Of a stretch of DNA of 10,804 bases, positions 1 to 6,719 are shown one piece after another. The position numbers and the translations under genes are program-made. The stretch's first letter is position 1. Every line of letters starts with the position of its first letter. Origin of the DNA: Phycisphaerales bacterium (GTDB lineage Bacteria; Planctomycetota; Phycisphaerae; Phycisphaerales; UBA1924); assembly GCA_025453375.1 (NCBI GenBank), contig JALOQT010000013.1, positions 1 through 10,804 on the forward strand, given 5' to 3'. The notes beneath the pieces are model-generated. The model made no database searches. It had not been told where the DNA came from and saw only the letters and a program-made list of their open reading frames with translations.

Positions 1-1204
1 CCAAGCCCGCCAGCGACATGATGTTGCTGTCAATGCCAAAGGAGTACATGAGGATAAAGGAGCCCGCGAGGGCCAGCGGCAGCGTCGGAAGCACGGTGAC
101 GGTCGAGCGCAGGTGCATCAGGAAGAACACGACCACCAGGCTCGCGATGATCGCCTCCTCAAAGAGGGCCTCTTTGAGCGTGTCGATCGTCTCTCGAACG
201 ATGGTGGTGCGGTCGTAGAACGGGACCAGTCGCACCTTGGAGATTCGCCCGTCCGCCAGTTTCTTCGTGGGCAGGCCCGCCTCGAGCTGGGTGATCTTGT
301 CCTTGACGCGGGCGACAACCTCCCGCGGGTTCTCGCCATAGCGCATGAGCACGACGCCGCCCACGGCCTCGACGCCGCCCTTGTCCAGCGCCCCGCGCCG
401 GAAGTCCGGGCCGAGCTGCACGGTGGCGACGCTCTTGAGGTAGAGCGGCGTGCCGCCCTCCTGACGTATGACGACACGCTCCAAGTCTTCGATGGACTTG
501 ATGAACCCCAGGCCGCGGATGAAGAACTCCACTCCGCTCTTCTCAACGACCTTCGCGGCCACGTCGATGTTGCTCTTGCGGACGGCGTCGTACACGTCCA
601 TCATCGTGACGCGGTGGGCCCGCATCTTGTCGGGGTTCAGGTCGATCTGGTACTGCTTGACGAACCCGCCGATGCTGGCGACCTCGCTGACACCTGGGAC
701 CGACTGCATCTGGTACCGCACGTACCAGTCCTGGATCGAGCGCAACTCGGCGAGGTCGAAGCCCTCGCCCTCGACCGTGTACCAGTAGACCTGCCCCAGC
801 GCCGTGGCATCCGGCCCAAGCACGGGCGTGACCCCCGCGGGCAGGCGTTGCTGCGCCACGCTCATGCGTTCGAGCACGCGCGAGCGAGCCCAGTAATAGT
901 CGGCACTGTCCTCGAAGATCACAAAGACCATCGAGAAGCCGAAGCCCGACATCGAACGGATGGACTTGACGCCCGGCGTGCCGGTGAGGCTCGTCGTGAG
1001 CGGGTAGGTGACCTGATCGTCCACGTCCTGCGGGCTGCGGCCCTCCCAGTCGGCGTAGACGATGACCTGCTTCTCGCCAATATCGGGGATCGCATCAACG
1101 GGCGTTCGCGTCACCGCCCAGTATCCCGCCGCGCAGATGCCCATGATGATCAGGAGCATCAGGAACGTGTTTTTCATGCACCAACGGATGATGGCATTCA
1201 CCAT
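1..1204 (-). CDS. cusA: CusA-type heavy-metal efflux RND pump, N-terminal part (3' end beyond window)
   Basis: This is the inner-membrane proton-driven pump of a tripartite metal exporter, probably for Cu(I)/Ag(I). Only the first 401 residues are present; the gene runs off the left edge. The start is the ATG at 1204, set by a strong AAAGGAGG eight bases upstream. A first membrane helix spans about residues 10-30. It is followed by the HME-RND porter hallmarks TPVDAIPDIGEKQVIV (34-49), QVTYPLTTSL (64-73), FEDSADYYWARSRVLE (97-112) and LGPDATALGQVYWY (129-142). Two further membrane helices begin near 350 and 371, and the text stops at NIMSLAGL, just before the proton-relay helix. These segments match E. 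coli CusA closely (VTYPLTT, FEDGTDPYWARSRVLE, LGPDATG, NIMSLGG), as I recall that sequence. The adaptor gene ends 15 bases upstream, so both are surely co-transcribed. The Met residues that would settle metal specificity lie outside the window. Confidence 0.95.
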   Translation of the reverse strand, partial: MVNAIIRWCMKNTFLMLLIIMGICAAGYWAVTRTPVDAIPDIGEKQVIVYADWEGRSPQDVDDQVTYPLTTSLTGTPGVKSIRSMSGFGFSMVFVIFEDSADYYWARSRVLERMSVAQQRLPAGVTPVLGPDATALGQVYWYTVEGEGFDLAELRSIQDWYVRYQMQSVPGVSEVASIGGFVKQYQIDLNPDKMRAHRVTMMDVYDAVRKSNIDVAAKVVEKSGVEFFIRGLGFIKSIEDLERVVIRQEGGTPLYLKSVATVQLGPDFRRGALDKGGVEAVGGVVLMRYGENPREVVARVKDKITQLEAGLPTKKLADGRISKVRLVPFYDRTTIVRETIDTLKEALFEEAIIASLVVVFFLMHLRSTVTVLPTLPLALAGSFILMYSFGIDSNIMSLAGL

Positions 1205-1212
1205 GAGACGCT

Positions 1213-1222
1213 CCTCCTTTTA
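1213..1222 (-). promoter_or_regulatory. Shine-Dalgarno site joined to the adaptor stop codon
   Basis: Read on the minus strand, the adaptor's TAA stop (1222-1220) shares its last A with AAAGGAGG (1220-1213), which sits eight bases before the ATG of the CusA-type pump at 1204. A ribosome finishing the adaptor would therefore stop directly on the pump's binding site. This supports the chosen start and suggests coupled synthesis of adaptor and pump. Confidence 0.8.
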
Positions 1223-2920
1223 GTGCTTGTGGCCAGCCGGTGATTGAGAGGGCGGAGGTGATTTGTCGCCCGATGGTGCCGGTGGAACCGGGGGCGTTGG
1301 AGCATTCTGGCTGCCCGGCGCGGCGGCGCCTCCATGCTGGTGGCCCATGGATGCGTGCAGGCCGCCGGGGTAGAAGAGGCTGGGTTGCCCGGTGACCTGG
1401 AACTGACTGTCGATCAGGAAGTTCCCCCGCGTGACCACCCGTTCCCCCTCGACGAGCCCCGCAAGCACCGCGAAGTACTCGCCCGCGCGTGGACCGAGCG
1501 TGAGCTCCCGCGGCTCGAAGAGCCCTCTCGACTTCTCGATGTACACGATCTGCCGCGTGCCGCTGTCCAGCACCGCGGAGACGGGGACGGCCAGCACACC
1601 CGAGCCCTGGGCGACAGCCGCGGGCACGACCGGCACCTCCTTGAGCTTCATGTTGCAGACCGGGCAGCGCCCCGGCTGGTCATAGGTCTTCTCGCCCTCG
1701 CACTTCATGGGGCAGTAGTACTTGGCCGCGACCGGAACGGACTTAGCGGGGGCTGGCGTGTCATGCCCGGCGTGCTGATCCGCAGCGACGGCGGCCGTGC
1801 CATCCGGGATCTTCTCCAGCGGCATCTGACAGATCGGGCACGCGCCTGCCTCATCCGCGAGCACTTGGGGGTGCATCGGGCACGAGTAGCGACCCTCGAC
1901 GCCCGTCGGCGCGGCCCGCCCCTCGCTGGTGAGTTCCGCGGCGATGAGCGCCGTTACGAACATGCCTGGCTTGAGGGTGTGGTCCTTGTTGTCCACATAG
2001 ACCGGCACACGAACCGTGCGGGACTGTTCATTGACGACGGGCTGAACGAACGTCACGACTCCATCGAACGTACGCCCGGGGATCGCCTGGGCTGTGATCC
2101 GGACCGTTTGTCCGTAGCGCACCCACGGAAGGTCGTACTCGTAGATTTCCAGGTAGACCCACACGCTGTCAAGGTTGGCGATGCGGTAGAGCGCATCGCC
2201 GGCCTTGAACGAGGCCTTTTCAACAATGCTCTTCTCGATCACGGTGCCGCTGATCGGCGAGTACAGCGTCACCCGGTCCGTGGTCTGCTTCTTCTCGACC
2301 AGGTCCGTGACCTGCTGGTCCGTCAATCCGAGCAAACGCAACTTGGTCTTGGCCACCTCGGCAAGCGAGTTGCCGGTCCCCGACTGCATGGCGATGAGCA
2401 GTTCCTGCTGCGCGACCAGCAACTCTGGGCTGTAGACCTCCGCGAGGTGGTCGCCCTTGCGGATCTCAACGCCCGTGAAGCTCACGAACAGCCGTTCGGC
2501 GAAGCCGTCGACCCGCGGTGTGATCGTCGCGAGTGACGACTCGTTGTATTCGATCCGGCCGACGGCGCGAAGGTCACGGGACAGAGGCCGGCGCTCGATG
2601 GCGACGGTTTCGACGCTGGCCATCGAGATGGCGTGCTCCGAGAGTTGGAGCATCGGCGCCTCTCCGGCCGCCGTGGTGGCCGACGCCGCAGGGATCAGCG
2701 GCATCTCGCAGATCGGGCAGTTGCCCGGCTGGTCGAGACGCACCTGCGGATGCATTGAGCACGTATAGACCTGCTTGGCCGTCGATGGAACATCGGCCAT
2801 ACCTCCGGGGGCGTTCGATCGTCCGCCTGAGCCGGAGCGGGCGGAGCCGAGGAGATACCCAGCCCCCGCCGCGACGAGGACGATGATCGACACAAGGACG
2901 ATGGCAGTGCGGCGTTTCAC
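1220..2920 (-). CDS. cusB: CusB-type RND periplasmic adaptor with three heavy-metal-binding Cys motifs
   Basis: This 566-residue membrane-fusion protein links an RND pump to an outer-membrane channel. An N-terminal membrane anchor spans about residues 5-27. The adaptor core runs from about 90: hairpin start with IEYNESSLATITPRVDGF (123-140), lipoyl region with VTLYSPISGTVIEK (217-230), beta-barrel with VWVYLEIYEYDLPWV (253-267) and LKPGMFVTALIAAE (316-329), then a membrane-proximal region with LAVPVSAVLDSG (443-454). Three heavy-metal-binding (HMBD/YHYH-type) modules are visible: YTCSMHP...CPICEMPL (52-75), YSCPMHP...CPICQMPL (345-368) and YYCPMKCEGEKTYDQ...CPVCNMKL (401-426). The second and third are inserted between the barrel and the membrane-proximal region. 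The C-terminus is Pro-rich and ends in His (GHQHGG, GHKH). The start is a GTG overlapping the upstream TGA (GTGA), with AAAGGAGG seven bases before it. Cu/Ag is the likely substrate, by family and by the Cys/Met/His motifs. Confidence 0.95.
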   Translation of the reverse strand: MKRRTAIVLVSIIVLVAAGAGYLLGSARSGSGGRSNAPGGMADVPSTAKQVYTCSMHPQVRLDQPGNCPICEMPLIPAASATTAAGEAPMLQLSEHAISMASVETVAIERRPLSRDLRAVGRIEYNESSLATITPRVDGFAERLFVSFTGVEIRKGDHLAEVYSPELLVAQQELLIAMQSGTGNSLAEVAKTKLRLLGLTDQQVTDLVEKKQTTDRVTLYSPISGTVIEKSIVEKASFKAGDALYRIANLDSVWVYLEIYEYDLPWVRYGQTVRITAQAIPGRTFDGVVTFVQPVVNEQSRTVRVPVYVDNKDHTLKPGMFVTALIAAELTSEGRAAPTGVEGRYSCPMHPQVLADEAGACPICQMPLEKIPDGTAAVAADQHAGHDTPAPAKSVPVAAKYYCPMKCEGEKTYDQPGRCPVCNMKLKEVPVVPAAVAQGSGVLAVPVSAVLDSGTRQIVYIEKSRGLFEPRELTLGPRAGEYFAVLAGLVEGERVVTRGNFLIDSQFQVTGQPSLFYPGGLHASMGHQHGGAAAPGSQNAPTPPVPPAPSGDKSPPPSQSPAGHKH

Positions 2921-4287
2921 GGGTTGGCCTCCTTTGACGGGGCAGGAGCGGTCGGCAAGATGGGAGCACCCTTGGGCGCGGTGCCGGCGATGAGCAGCGA
3001 GAGTGACGCCAGCGACAGCTCGCGCTGCGTGCGAGCCTCGACGAGCGAGAGGTCGAAGACCAGCAACTGACGCTCCGCGTCGATGACGTCGAGGAAGGAC
3101 GAGCGGCCCGCTGCATAGCCGGAACGCGCAGCGTCGAGCGATTGATGCGCCTTGGGCAGCAGCGTCACGGAGTACAGGTCGATGTTCCGCGTGCTCTCGC
3201 GGTACATGTAGAGCATCGACGCAAGGTCCGCGGCTACTCCGATCTGCTCGGCGGAGAGCCTCGCCTCGGCCGACCGCTTCTCGAGCTGCGCCGCCGCAAT
3301 CTCAGCGGCGATCTTGTCGCGCCAGATCGGCAGCGTGATACTCCCCGTGGGCCGCCACATCACCGGGCTGGCCTTCACATCGGCCTCGATGCCGATCGAA
3401 AAGTCCGGAACGCGGCTGGTCCTCGCGAGGTCAATCATCGCCTCGCCTCGCCGCACCTCCGCCTCCATCTGCCGGAGTTGTGGATTGTGGGCCGCTGCGA
3501 AGGCCAGGATCTGGTCCGCTGGCGGTGGAGATGGGGACGCTTCAAATGTGTCGGGGACCGGCACCGTCGGGTCATCCGGGCGCAGGCCCAGGGCCGAGCG
3601 GAACTCCGCAAGCAGAACACCGCGGGAGTCGTCAAGGTTCGCGATCTGCGTCGTGAGCTGCTCCCGGTCAATCTGGGCACGGAGCACATCCTGGATGCCG
3701 CTGCGGCCCGCCGCGACCTGCTGCTGGGCCTGAGTCTCAAGGTCTCCCAAGAGAGACAGTGTTTCCCGCTGCACCCGGAGCGTGTCCTCGAGGAAGTGCA
3801 GGCGGAAGTACGCGGACTTGAGCGTCATCGCGGTCCTGAGCACCTCGATCTCGAACTTGAAGTACGACGCGCGGGATTCACCCGCCGCGACATCTCCCGC
3901 GGCGCGCAGCTTGCCAGGGCCGGGAATGTCGATCATCAGACCCGGCATGACCGTCTCGATCACGCTTGTGATGTCGGCCTCGAAGGTGATCCGGGGGTCG
4001 GGCAGCGATCTCGCCCCCGTGATCCGCTCGACCGACGCCGCCCACGCGTAGTACTCAGCCTCGACCCTCGGGTTGTTGAGCATGGCGAAGCGCAGGTAGT
4101 CCGCGAGGGGCGAGTCCTTCGAGAGGTTCGGGAGCGTCGGCTTGGCGTCCCCAGGACGGTACACTGAACGCACGGTGTCAACATCGGAGCGGGCCTGCCG
4201 CTCGGAGGCAGTCGGAGTACCCGTGCAGCCGCCGATTCCTGCAAGGATGATGATCCCGATCGGAGTGACTCGCTGGTATCTGTTCAT
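2917..4287 (-). CDS. TolC-family outer-membrane efflux lipoprotein (second of a tandem pair)
   Basis: This 456-residue outer-membrane channel protein belongs to the OEP/CusC class and would form the exit duct of the metal exporter. It has a lipoprotein signal with lipobox GIGGC and acylated Cys21. The two-fold TolC architecture is visible. The first half has SPLADYLRFAMLNNPRVEAE (58-77), LPDPRITFEAD (about 95-105) and a long helical stretch to about 235. A Pro-rich hinge follows (PDTFEASPSPPPA), and the second half begins ILAFAAAHNPQLRQMEAEV and contains RVPDFSIGIEADV and LPIWRDKIAAEIAAA. The length is usual for the family. The start ATG overlaps the TGA of the preceding TolC-like gene (ATGA, 4284-4287) and has GGAG seven bases upstream. 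The adaptor start overlaps its own stop, so it is the channel most tightly coupled to the adaptor. Its phrase IDIPGPGKL resembles CusC-like channels found next to CusB/CusA (recall). It is clearly a different protein from its tandem neighbour, not a recent copy. Confidence 0.93.
   Translation of the reverse strand: MNRYQRVTPIGIIILAGIGGCTGTPTASERQARSDVDTVRSVYRPGDAKPTLPNLSKDSPLADYLRFAMLNNPRVEAEYYAWAASVERITGARSLPDPRITFEADITSVIETVMPGLMIDIPGPGKLRAAGDVAAGESRASYFKFEIEVLRTAMTLKSAYFRLHFLEDTLRVQRETLSLLGDLETQAQQQVAAGRSGIQDVLRAQIDREQLTTQIANLDDSRGVLLAEFRSALGLRPDDPTVPVPDTFEASPSPPPADQILAFAAAHNPQLRQMEAEVRRGEAMIDLARTSRVPDFSIGIEADVKASPVMWRPTGSITLPIWRDKIAAEIAAAQLEKRSAEARLSAEQIGVAADLASMLYMYRESTRNIDLYSVTLLPKAHQSLDAARSGYAAGRSSFLDVIDAERQLLVFDLSLVEARTQRELSLASLSLLIAGTAPKGAPILPTAPAPSKEANP
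2928..2935 (-). promoter_or_regulatory. Strong Shine-Dalgarno site supporting a GTG start
   Basis: AAAGGAGG lies inside the 3' end of the preceding TolC-family gene, seven bases before the GTG at 2920. It justifies a GTG start for the adaptor, and with the GTGA overlap it points to translational coupling of channel and adaptor. Confidence 0.75.
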
Positions 4288-5756
4288 GGGTGTGCTCCAG
4301 ACGGTACTTCATCCAGACTATTTGGTTGGATCGCCGCTCCAATGGTGGCAGGGTCTCGGTCCAGCGGATCATGGGCGGGGGATGGTGTGCCCATAAGTCC
4401 ACCGCCAACCGCGTATTCCAGTTCGATGCAGGCGATCGCCGCCTGACGCTCAAGTTCGTTGAGCCTCGCCCGCGCGTCGATCAGCTCCCGCTGCGATTCG
4501 AGCAGGACCGTCACATCCGCCTGGCCCGCCTTGAGGGCGGCCTCCGCGAGTGCAAGATTCCGCTCGGAGAGCGTGAGCACTGTGGAACGGTACTGGTCAA
4601 CGAGACGCGTGGCGCTGTCGAGCTCGACCCACGCGACGCGAGCCTCACGCACCGCCCGCTGTGACGCCGCTTCAAAGGTTGCGAGGGCCGCGCGGGCGAG
4701 GGACCCTGCCTTGGCAATCTGTGCCTGGTTCGTGTCGAAGATCGGCACAGCAACATCAAGCACCGGACCAACGGATTTGGCCCCTTCGGCCGCTCGCTCA
4801 AAGTCGGCACCCAATCCAAAGTCCTTCACGCGGCTCTGCTCTTCGACGGACAGATCGGCCCGATGCGCCTCGGCGATCGCACGTGCCGCGGCCACATCCA
4901 GGCGCTGCGAACTTGCGAGCGTCAGCGCCGTGGCCTCGTCGATGACGGGGGGTCCGGCCAGGCCCGCAACCGCCGTCCACTCCGCGCCCTCGCCCGCGAA
5001 GCCGAGCAGTTCGAGCATCCGGCGGCGCTCTTTGGCCAGGTCGCGCATCACGATCGTCCGCTCGGCCTGCGCCTTCGCCTGTTGCTGCTTCGCCCGGTTG
5101 ACATCGAGGGGAGTACCCTCGCCGCCACGCACGCGCGCGTCGAGCGAATCGATCGATTTTTGGATCGTCGTGAGGTTCTCGTCCGCGAGGGAGATCGCCC
5201 GTTGGCCAAAGTCGATACGGGCGTGGGTCGCCCTCACCTCCGCCACCAGCCGCAACGCCTTGTCGGAGATATCGAGCACGGTCTGATTTAGCCTCGCATC
5301 GGCGGCCTTGATCTTGCCGTCGCGCAGCCAGAGGGCCGTGAACGATTGGACGACCTGCGCCCCGATGAACGAGCCGCCGCTCACGGGGTCGAAGGGGAAT
5401 CGCAGCGTCAGCCCCACCACGGGGTTGGGCAACAGACCCGCCTGCACGAGGTCGGCCCGCGAGGCCGCGATCTGCTCGACTTGCGATCTGATCTCGCGAT
5501 TGTTGCGGAGCGCCATTGCCAGGGCTTGCTCGACCTTGAGCGGCGCGCGGCCGTCCCACGAAGTCAGCGATGCCTCCCACGGCTCGGTCCACGTCGGCGT
5601 CACGCCTGAGCGTTCGGCGACGGTCGAAGCGGCCCGGTTGATGTCGGGCTTTGGGTCGAGCGAAGCGCACCCGCTGGCGACAGCGAGCAGAACGAGCACC
5701 GCAGGCGCGAGCGTGCGACGCTTTGGGATCAATCGACGAGGTGGGCGGAACATCAT
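4284..5756 (-). CDS. TolC-family outer-membrane efflux lipoprotein (first of a tandem pair)
   Basis: This 490-residue outer-membrane factor would provide a channel through the outer membrane for an RND pump. The N-terminus is basic and is followed by a hydrophobic stretch ending in the lipobox VASGC (Cys30), so it is probably lipid-anchored. The TolC two-repeat layout can be followed. Repeat one has LKVEQALAMALRNNREIRSQ (73-92), GLLPNPVVGLTLRFPFD (about 107-123) and coiled-coil helices rich in Ala, Gln, Arg and Glu to about 250. Repeat two has EATALTLASSQRLDVAAARA, then DFGLGADFE, LDVAVPIFDTNQAQIAKA and AALKAGQADVTVLLESQREL. The start is the first of two adjacent ATGs, with GGAG nine bases upstream. 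It lies 63 bases after the YHS/NTF2 gene and overlaps the next TolC gene by four bases. The C-terminal tail beyond about 450 is loose, with no recognisable fold. Whether it serves the same pump as its neighbour or the RND pump at the right edge cannot be told from sequence. Confidence 0.93.
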   Translation of the reverse strand: MMFRPPRRLIPKRRTLAPAVLVLLAVASGCASLDPKPDINRAASTVAERSGVTPTWTEPWEASLTSWDGRAPLKVEQALAMALRNNREIRSQVEQIAASRADLVQAGLLPNPVVGLTLRFPFDPVSGGSFIGAQVVQSFTALWLRDGKIKAADARLNQTVLDISDKALRLVAEVRATHARIDFGQRAISLADENLTTIQKSIDSLDARVRGGEGTPLDVNRAKQQQAKAQAERTIVMRDLAKERRRMLELLGFAGEGAEWTAVAGLAGPPVIDEATALTLASSQRLDVAAARAIAEAHRADLSVEEQSRVKDFGLGADFERAAEGAKSVGPVLDVAVPIFDTNQAQIAKAGSLARAALATFEAASQRAVREARVAWVELDSATRLVDQYRSTVLTLSERNLALAEAALKAGQADVTVLLESQRELIDARARLNELERQAAIACIELEYAVGGGLMGTPSPAHDPLDRDPATIGAAIQPNSLDEVPSGAHP

Positions 5757-5819
5757 GCGGGCAATCTCCGATCAGGAATCGCCACGCGCCGCGTCGGCGG
5801 GGCGGGGCGGTTGATTCGA

Positions 5820-6605
5820 TTACTTGTTTTCGTGGCCGGCACCGTGGCCATGCCCGGCGTCGGGCGTGGTCGGCGCGGCCGCGTCGGCCTTCTTGTCCGC
5901 CCGGCTCGACCAGTGCAGGTGCGCGATCTTGGGCGTGCCGCCTTCGTCCACCACGACATAGGTCACCGCCGCGAGGTACTTCTTCGTGAGTTCCTTGTGA
6001 TTTGGGTCGGGCACGGTGAACGAGCCGATCTGCCGCACGATCGAGGTCGTGCCGAAGGTCTGCACGTCCTCCTTCGCCACCGTCATCACGAAGCCGGGCA
6101 TCTCTTTGAGTTCGGGCAGGAGGTGGTGATCCCGGTACGTCTCCCACGTCCCCTCATCGCCCGCGTTCTCACTCACGGTCGCGCGGCCTTTGTCGAGGAA
6201 CAGCGCGTTCAACGCCGTCGCGTCAGCCTTGCCGCACGCGGCGAGATAGTCGCGGGCGACTTTCAGGGCCGGGTTGCTCACCGCATTGATGGCCGCGACC
6301 GCTTCCGGGGCCATCTTGGTCAGCATGGCCATCTTCGCCTCGTCGGACTTGCGGTCCCACTTGCGGTCGCAGCCGGGACAGCAGAATCCGATGGTGACAC
6401 CCTTGAACTGCCGCGTAGGCGATTCGGCATCCACCTCGTTCTCCATAATCGGGCAGAGCTTGTTGACGGGTTTGGGTGCGGGCTGGGCCTGAGCCGGCGC
6501 AGCTGGAGGTTGAGGCTGTGCCGCCCAGGCGGCGGCGCTGACAATGCCAGCGCCGAGCACGAACGCGGCAAGTGAACGGATGAACACGGTGGGGGCTTTC
6601 TTCAT
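5820..6605 (-). CDS. Secreted YHS-domain protein fused to an NTF2-like (SnoaL/DUF4440-type) domain
   Basis: This 261-residue protein is probably periplasmic. I chose the ATG at 6605 (MKKAPTVFIRSL) because GGAG lies eight bases upstream and it begins a proper signal peptide (cleavage likely near AWA-AQ, residue 29). The in-frame ATG at 6626 has no Shine-Dalgarno site. After a Pro/Ala/Gln linker comes a YHS-type metal-binding domain with NKLCPIMENEV (Cys51) and FKGVTIGFCCPGCDRKWD (Cys75, Cys76, Cys79). Residues about 111-235 look like an alpha+beta NTF2-like domain: NPALKVARDYLAACGKADATA, then strands with FVMTVAKEDVQTFG and KYLAAVTYVVVDEG, ending in KIAHLHWSS (His229, His231). The tail has GHGHGAGH. 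YHS domains in efflux loci are thought to bind soft metals. The role of the NTF2-like part is unknown; it may be structural or bind a small ligand. The context supports a metal chaperone or buffer for the exporter. The exact domain family of the second half is inference from fold-like patterns. Confidence 0.85.
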   Translation of the reverse strand: MKKAPTVFIRSLAAFVLGAGIVSAAAWAAQPQPPAAPAQAQPAPKPVNKLCPIMENEVDAESPTRQFKGVTIGFCCPGCDRKWDRKSDEAKMAMLTKMAPEAVAAINAVSNPALKVARDYLAACGKADATALNALFLDKGRATVSENAGDEGTWETYRDHHLLPELKEMPGFVMTVAKEDVQTFGTTSIVRQIGSFTVPDPNHKELTKKYLAAVTYVVVDEGGTPKIAHLHWSSRADKKADAAAPTTPDAGHGHGAGHENK

Positions 6606-6613
6606 GGGCTTGA

Positions 6614-6617
6614 CTCC
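6614..6617 (-). promoter_or_regulatory. Ribosome binding site that decides the start of the YHS/NTF2 gene
   Basis: GGAG read on the minus strand sits eight bases before the ATG at 6605. The alternative upstream ATG at 6626 is preceded by a CAATAGTCCCAATCC stretch with no purine-rich match, and using it would add seven residues before the signal peptide. Confidence 0.55.
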
Positions 6618-6681
6618 GGGAAACATGGATTGGGACTATTGAACGAACGATGGGCGGCCCAACGGTGTGGGCACGCGGAAT

Positions 6682-6714
6682 GCCGCCGCGCCGGCTCTCG
6701 CTCAACGCGGCGGC
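6682..6714 (-). other. 9-bp GC-rich inverted repeat (RNA hairpin) just after the His-rich YHS gene
   Basis: On the minus strand GCCGCCGCG (6714-6706) and CGCGGCGGC (6690-6682) are perfectly complementary arms around a 15-base loop. The hairpin begins five bases after the TGA of the 632-residue protein. No T-run follows, so it does not look like an efficient intrinsic terminator. It could protect or process the upstream mRNA, or attenuate reading into the downstream genes. It lies in the largest gene-free gap of the cluster (6606-6719), where I see no convincing promoter. Confidence 0.5.
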
Positions 6715-6719
6715 GACGA

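Noticed and set aside
113..1243. A 376-codon plus-strand open frame opposite the CusA-type pump
   Set aside because: The minus-strand frame encodes unmistakable RND motifs across the same bases. The plus-strand product is Asp/His/Arg-rich antisense noise.
1334..2536. A 400-codon plus-strand open frame opposite the CusB-type adaptor
   Set aside because: It is the complement-frame shadow of a well-supported adaptor gene. Its Arg/His/Asp-rich composition matches no family I know.
5757..5819. A possible terminator in the 63-base gap before the first TolC gene
   Set aside because: Only a 5-bp stem with a 3-base loop (CGCCG-ACG-CGGCG) can be drawn, with no T-run. The gap is better read as a leader holding the ribosome binding site.
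4798..6147. A 449-codon minus-strand frame crossing two genes
   Set aside because: It runs out of frame through the YHS/NTF2 gene, the gap and the first TolC gene. It gives an Arg/Gly-rich product with no domain, whereas the other frames hold complete proteins with ribosome binding sites.
6620..6670. A possible internal promoter upstream of the YHS/NTF2 gene
   Set aside because: Fragments such as TTGGGC and CAATAGT on the minus strand are weak matches with poor spacing. Nothing distinguishes them from chance.
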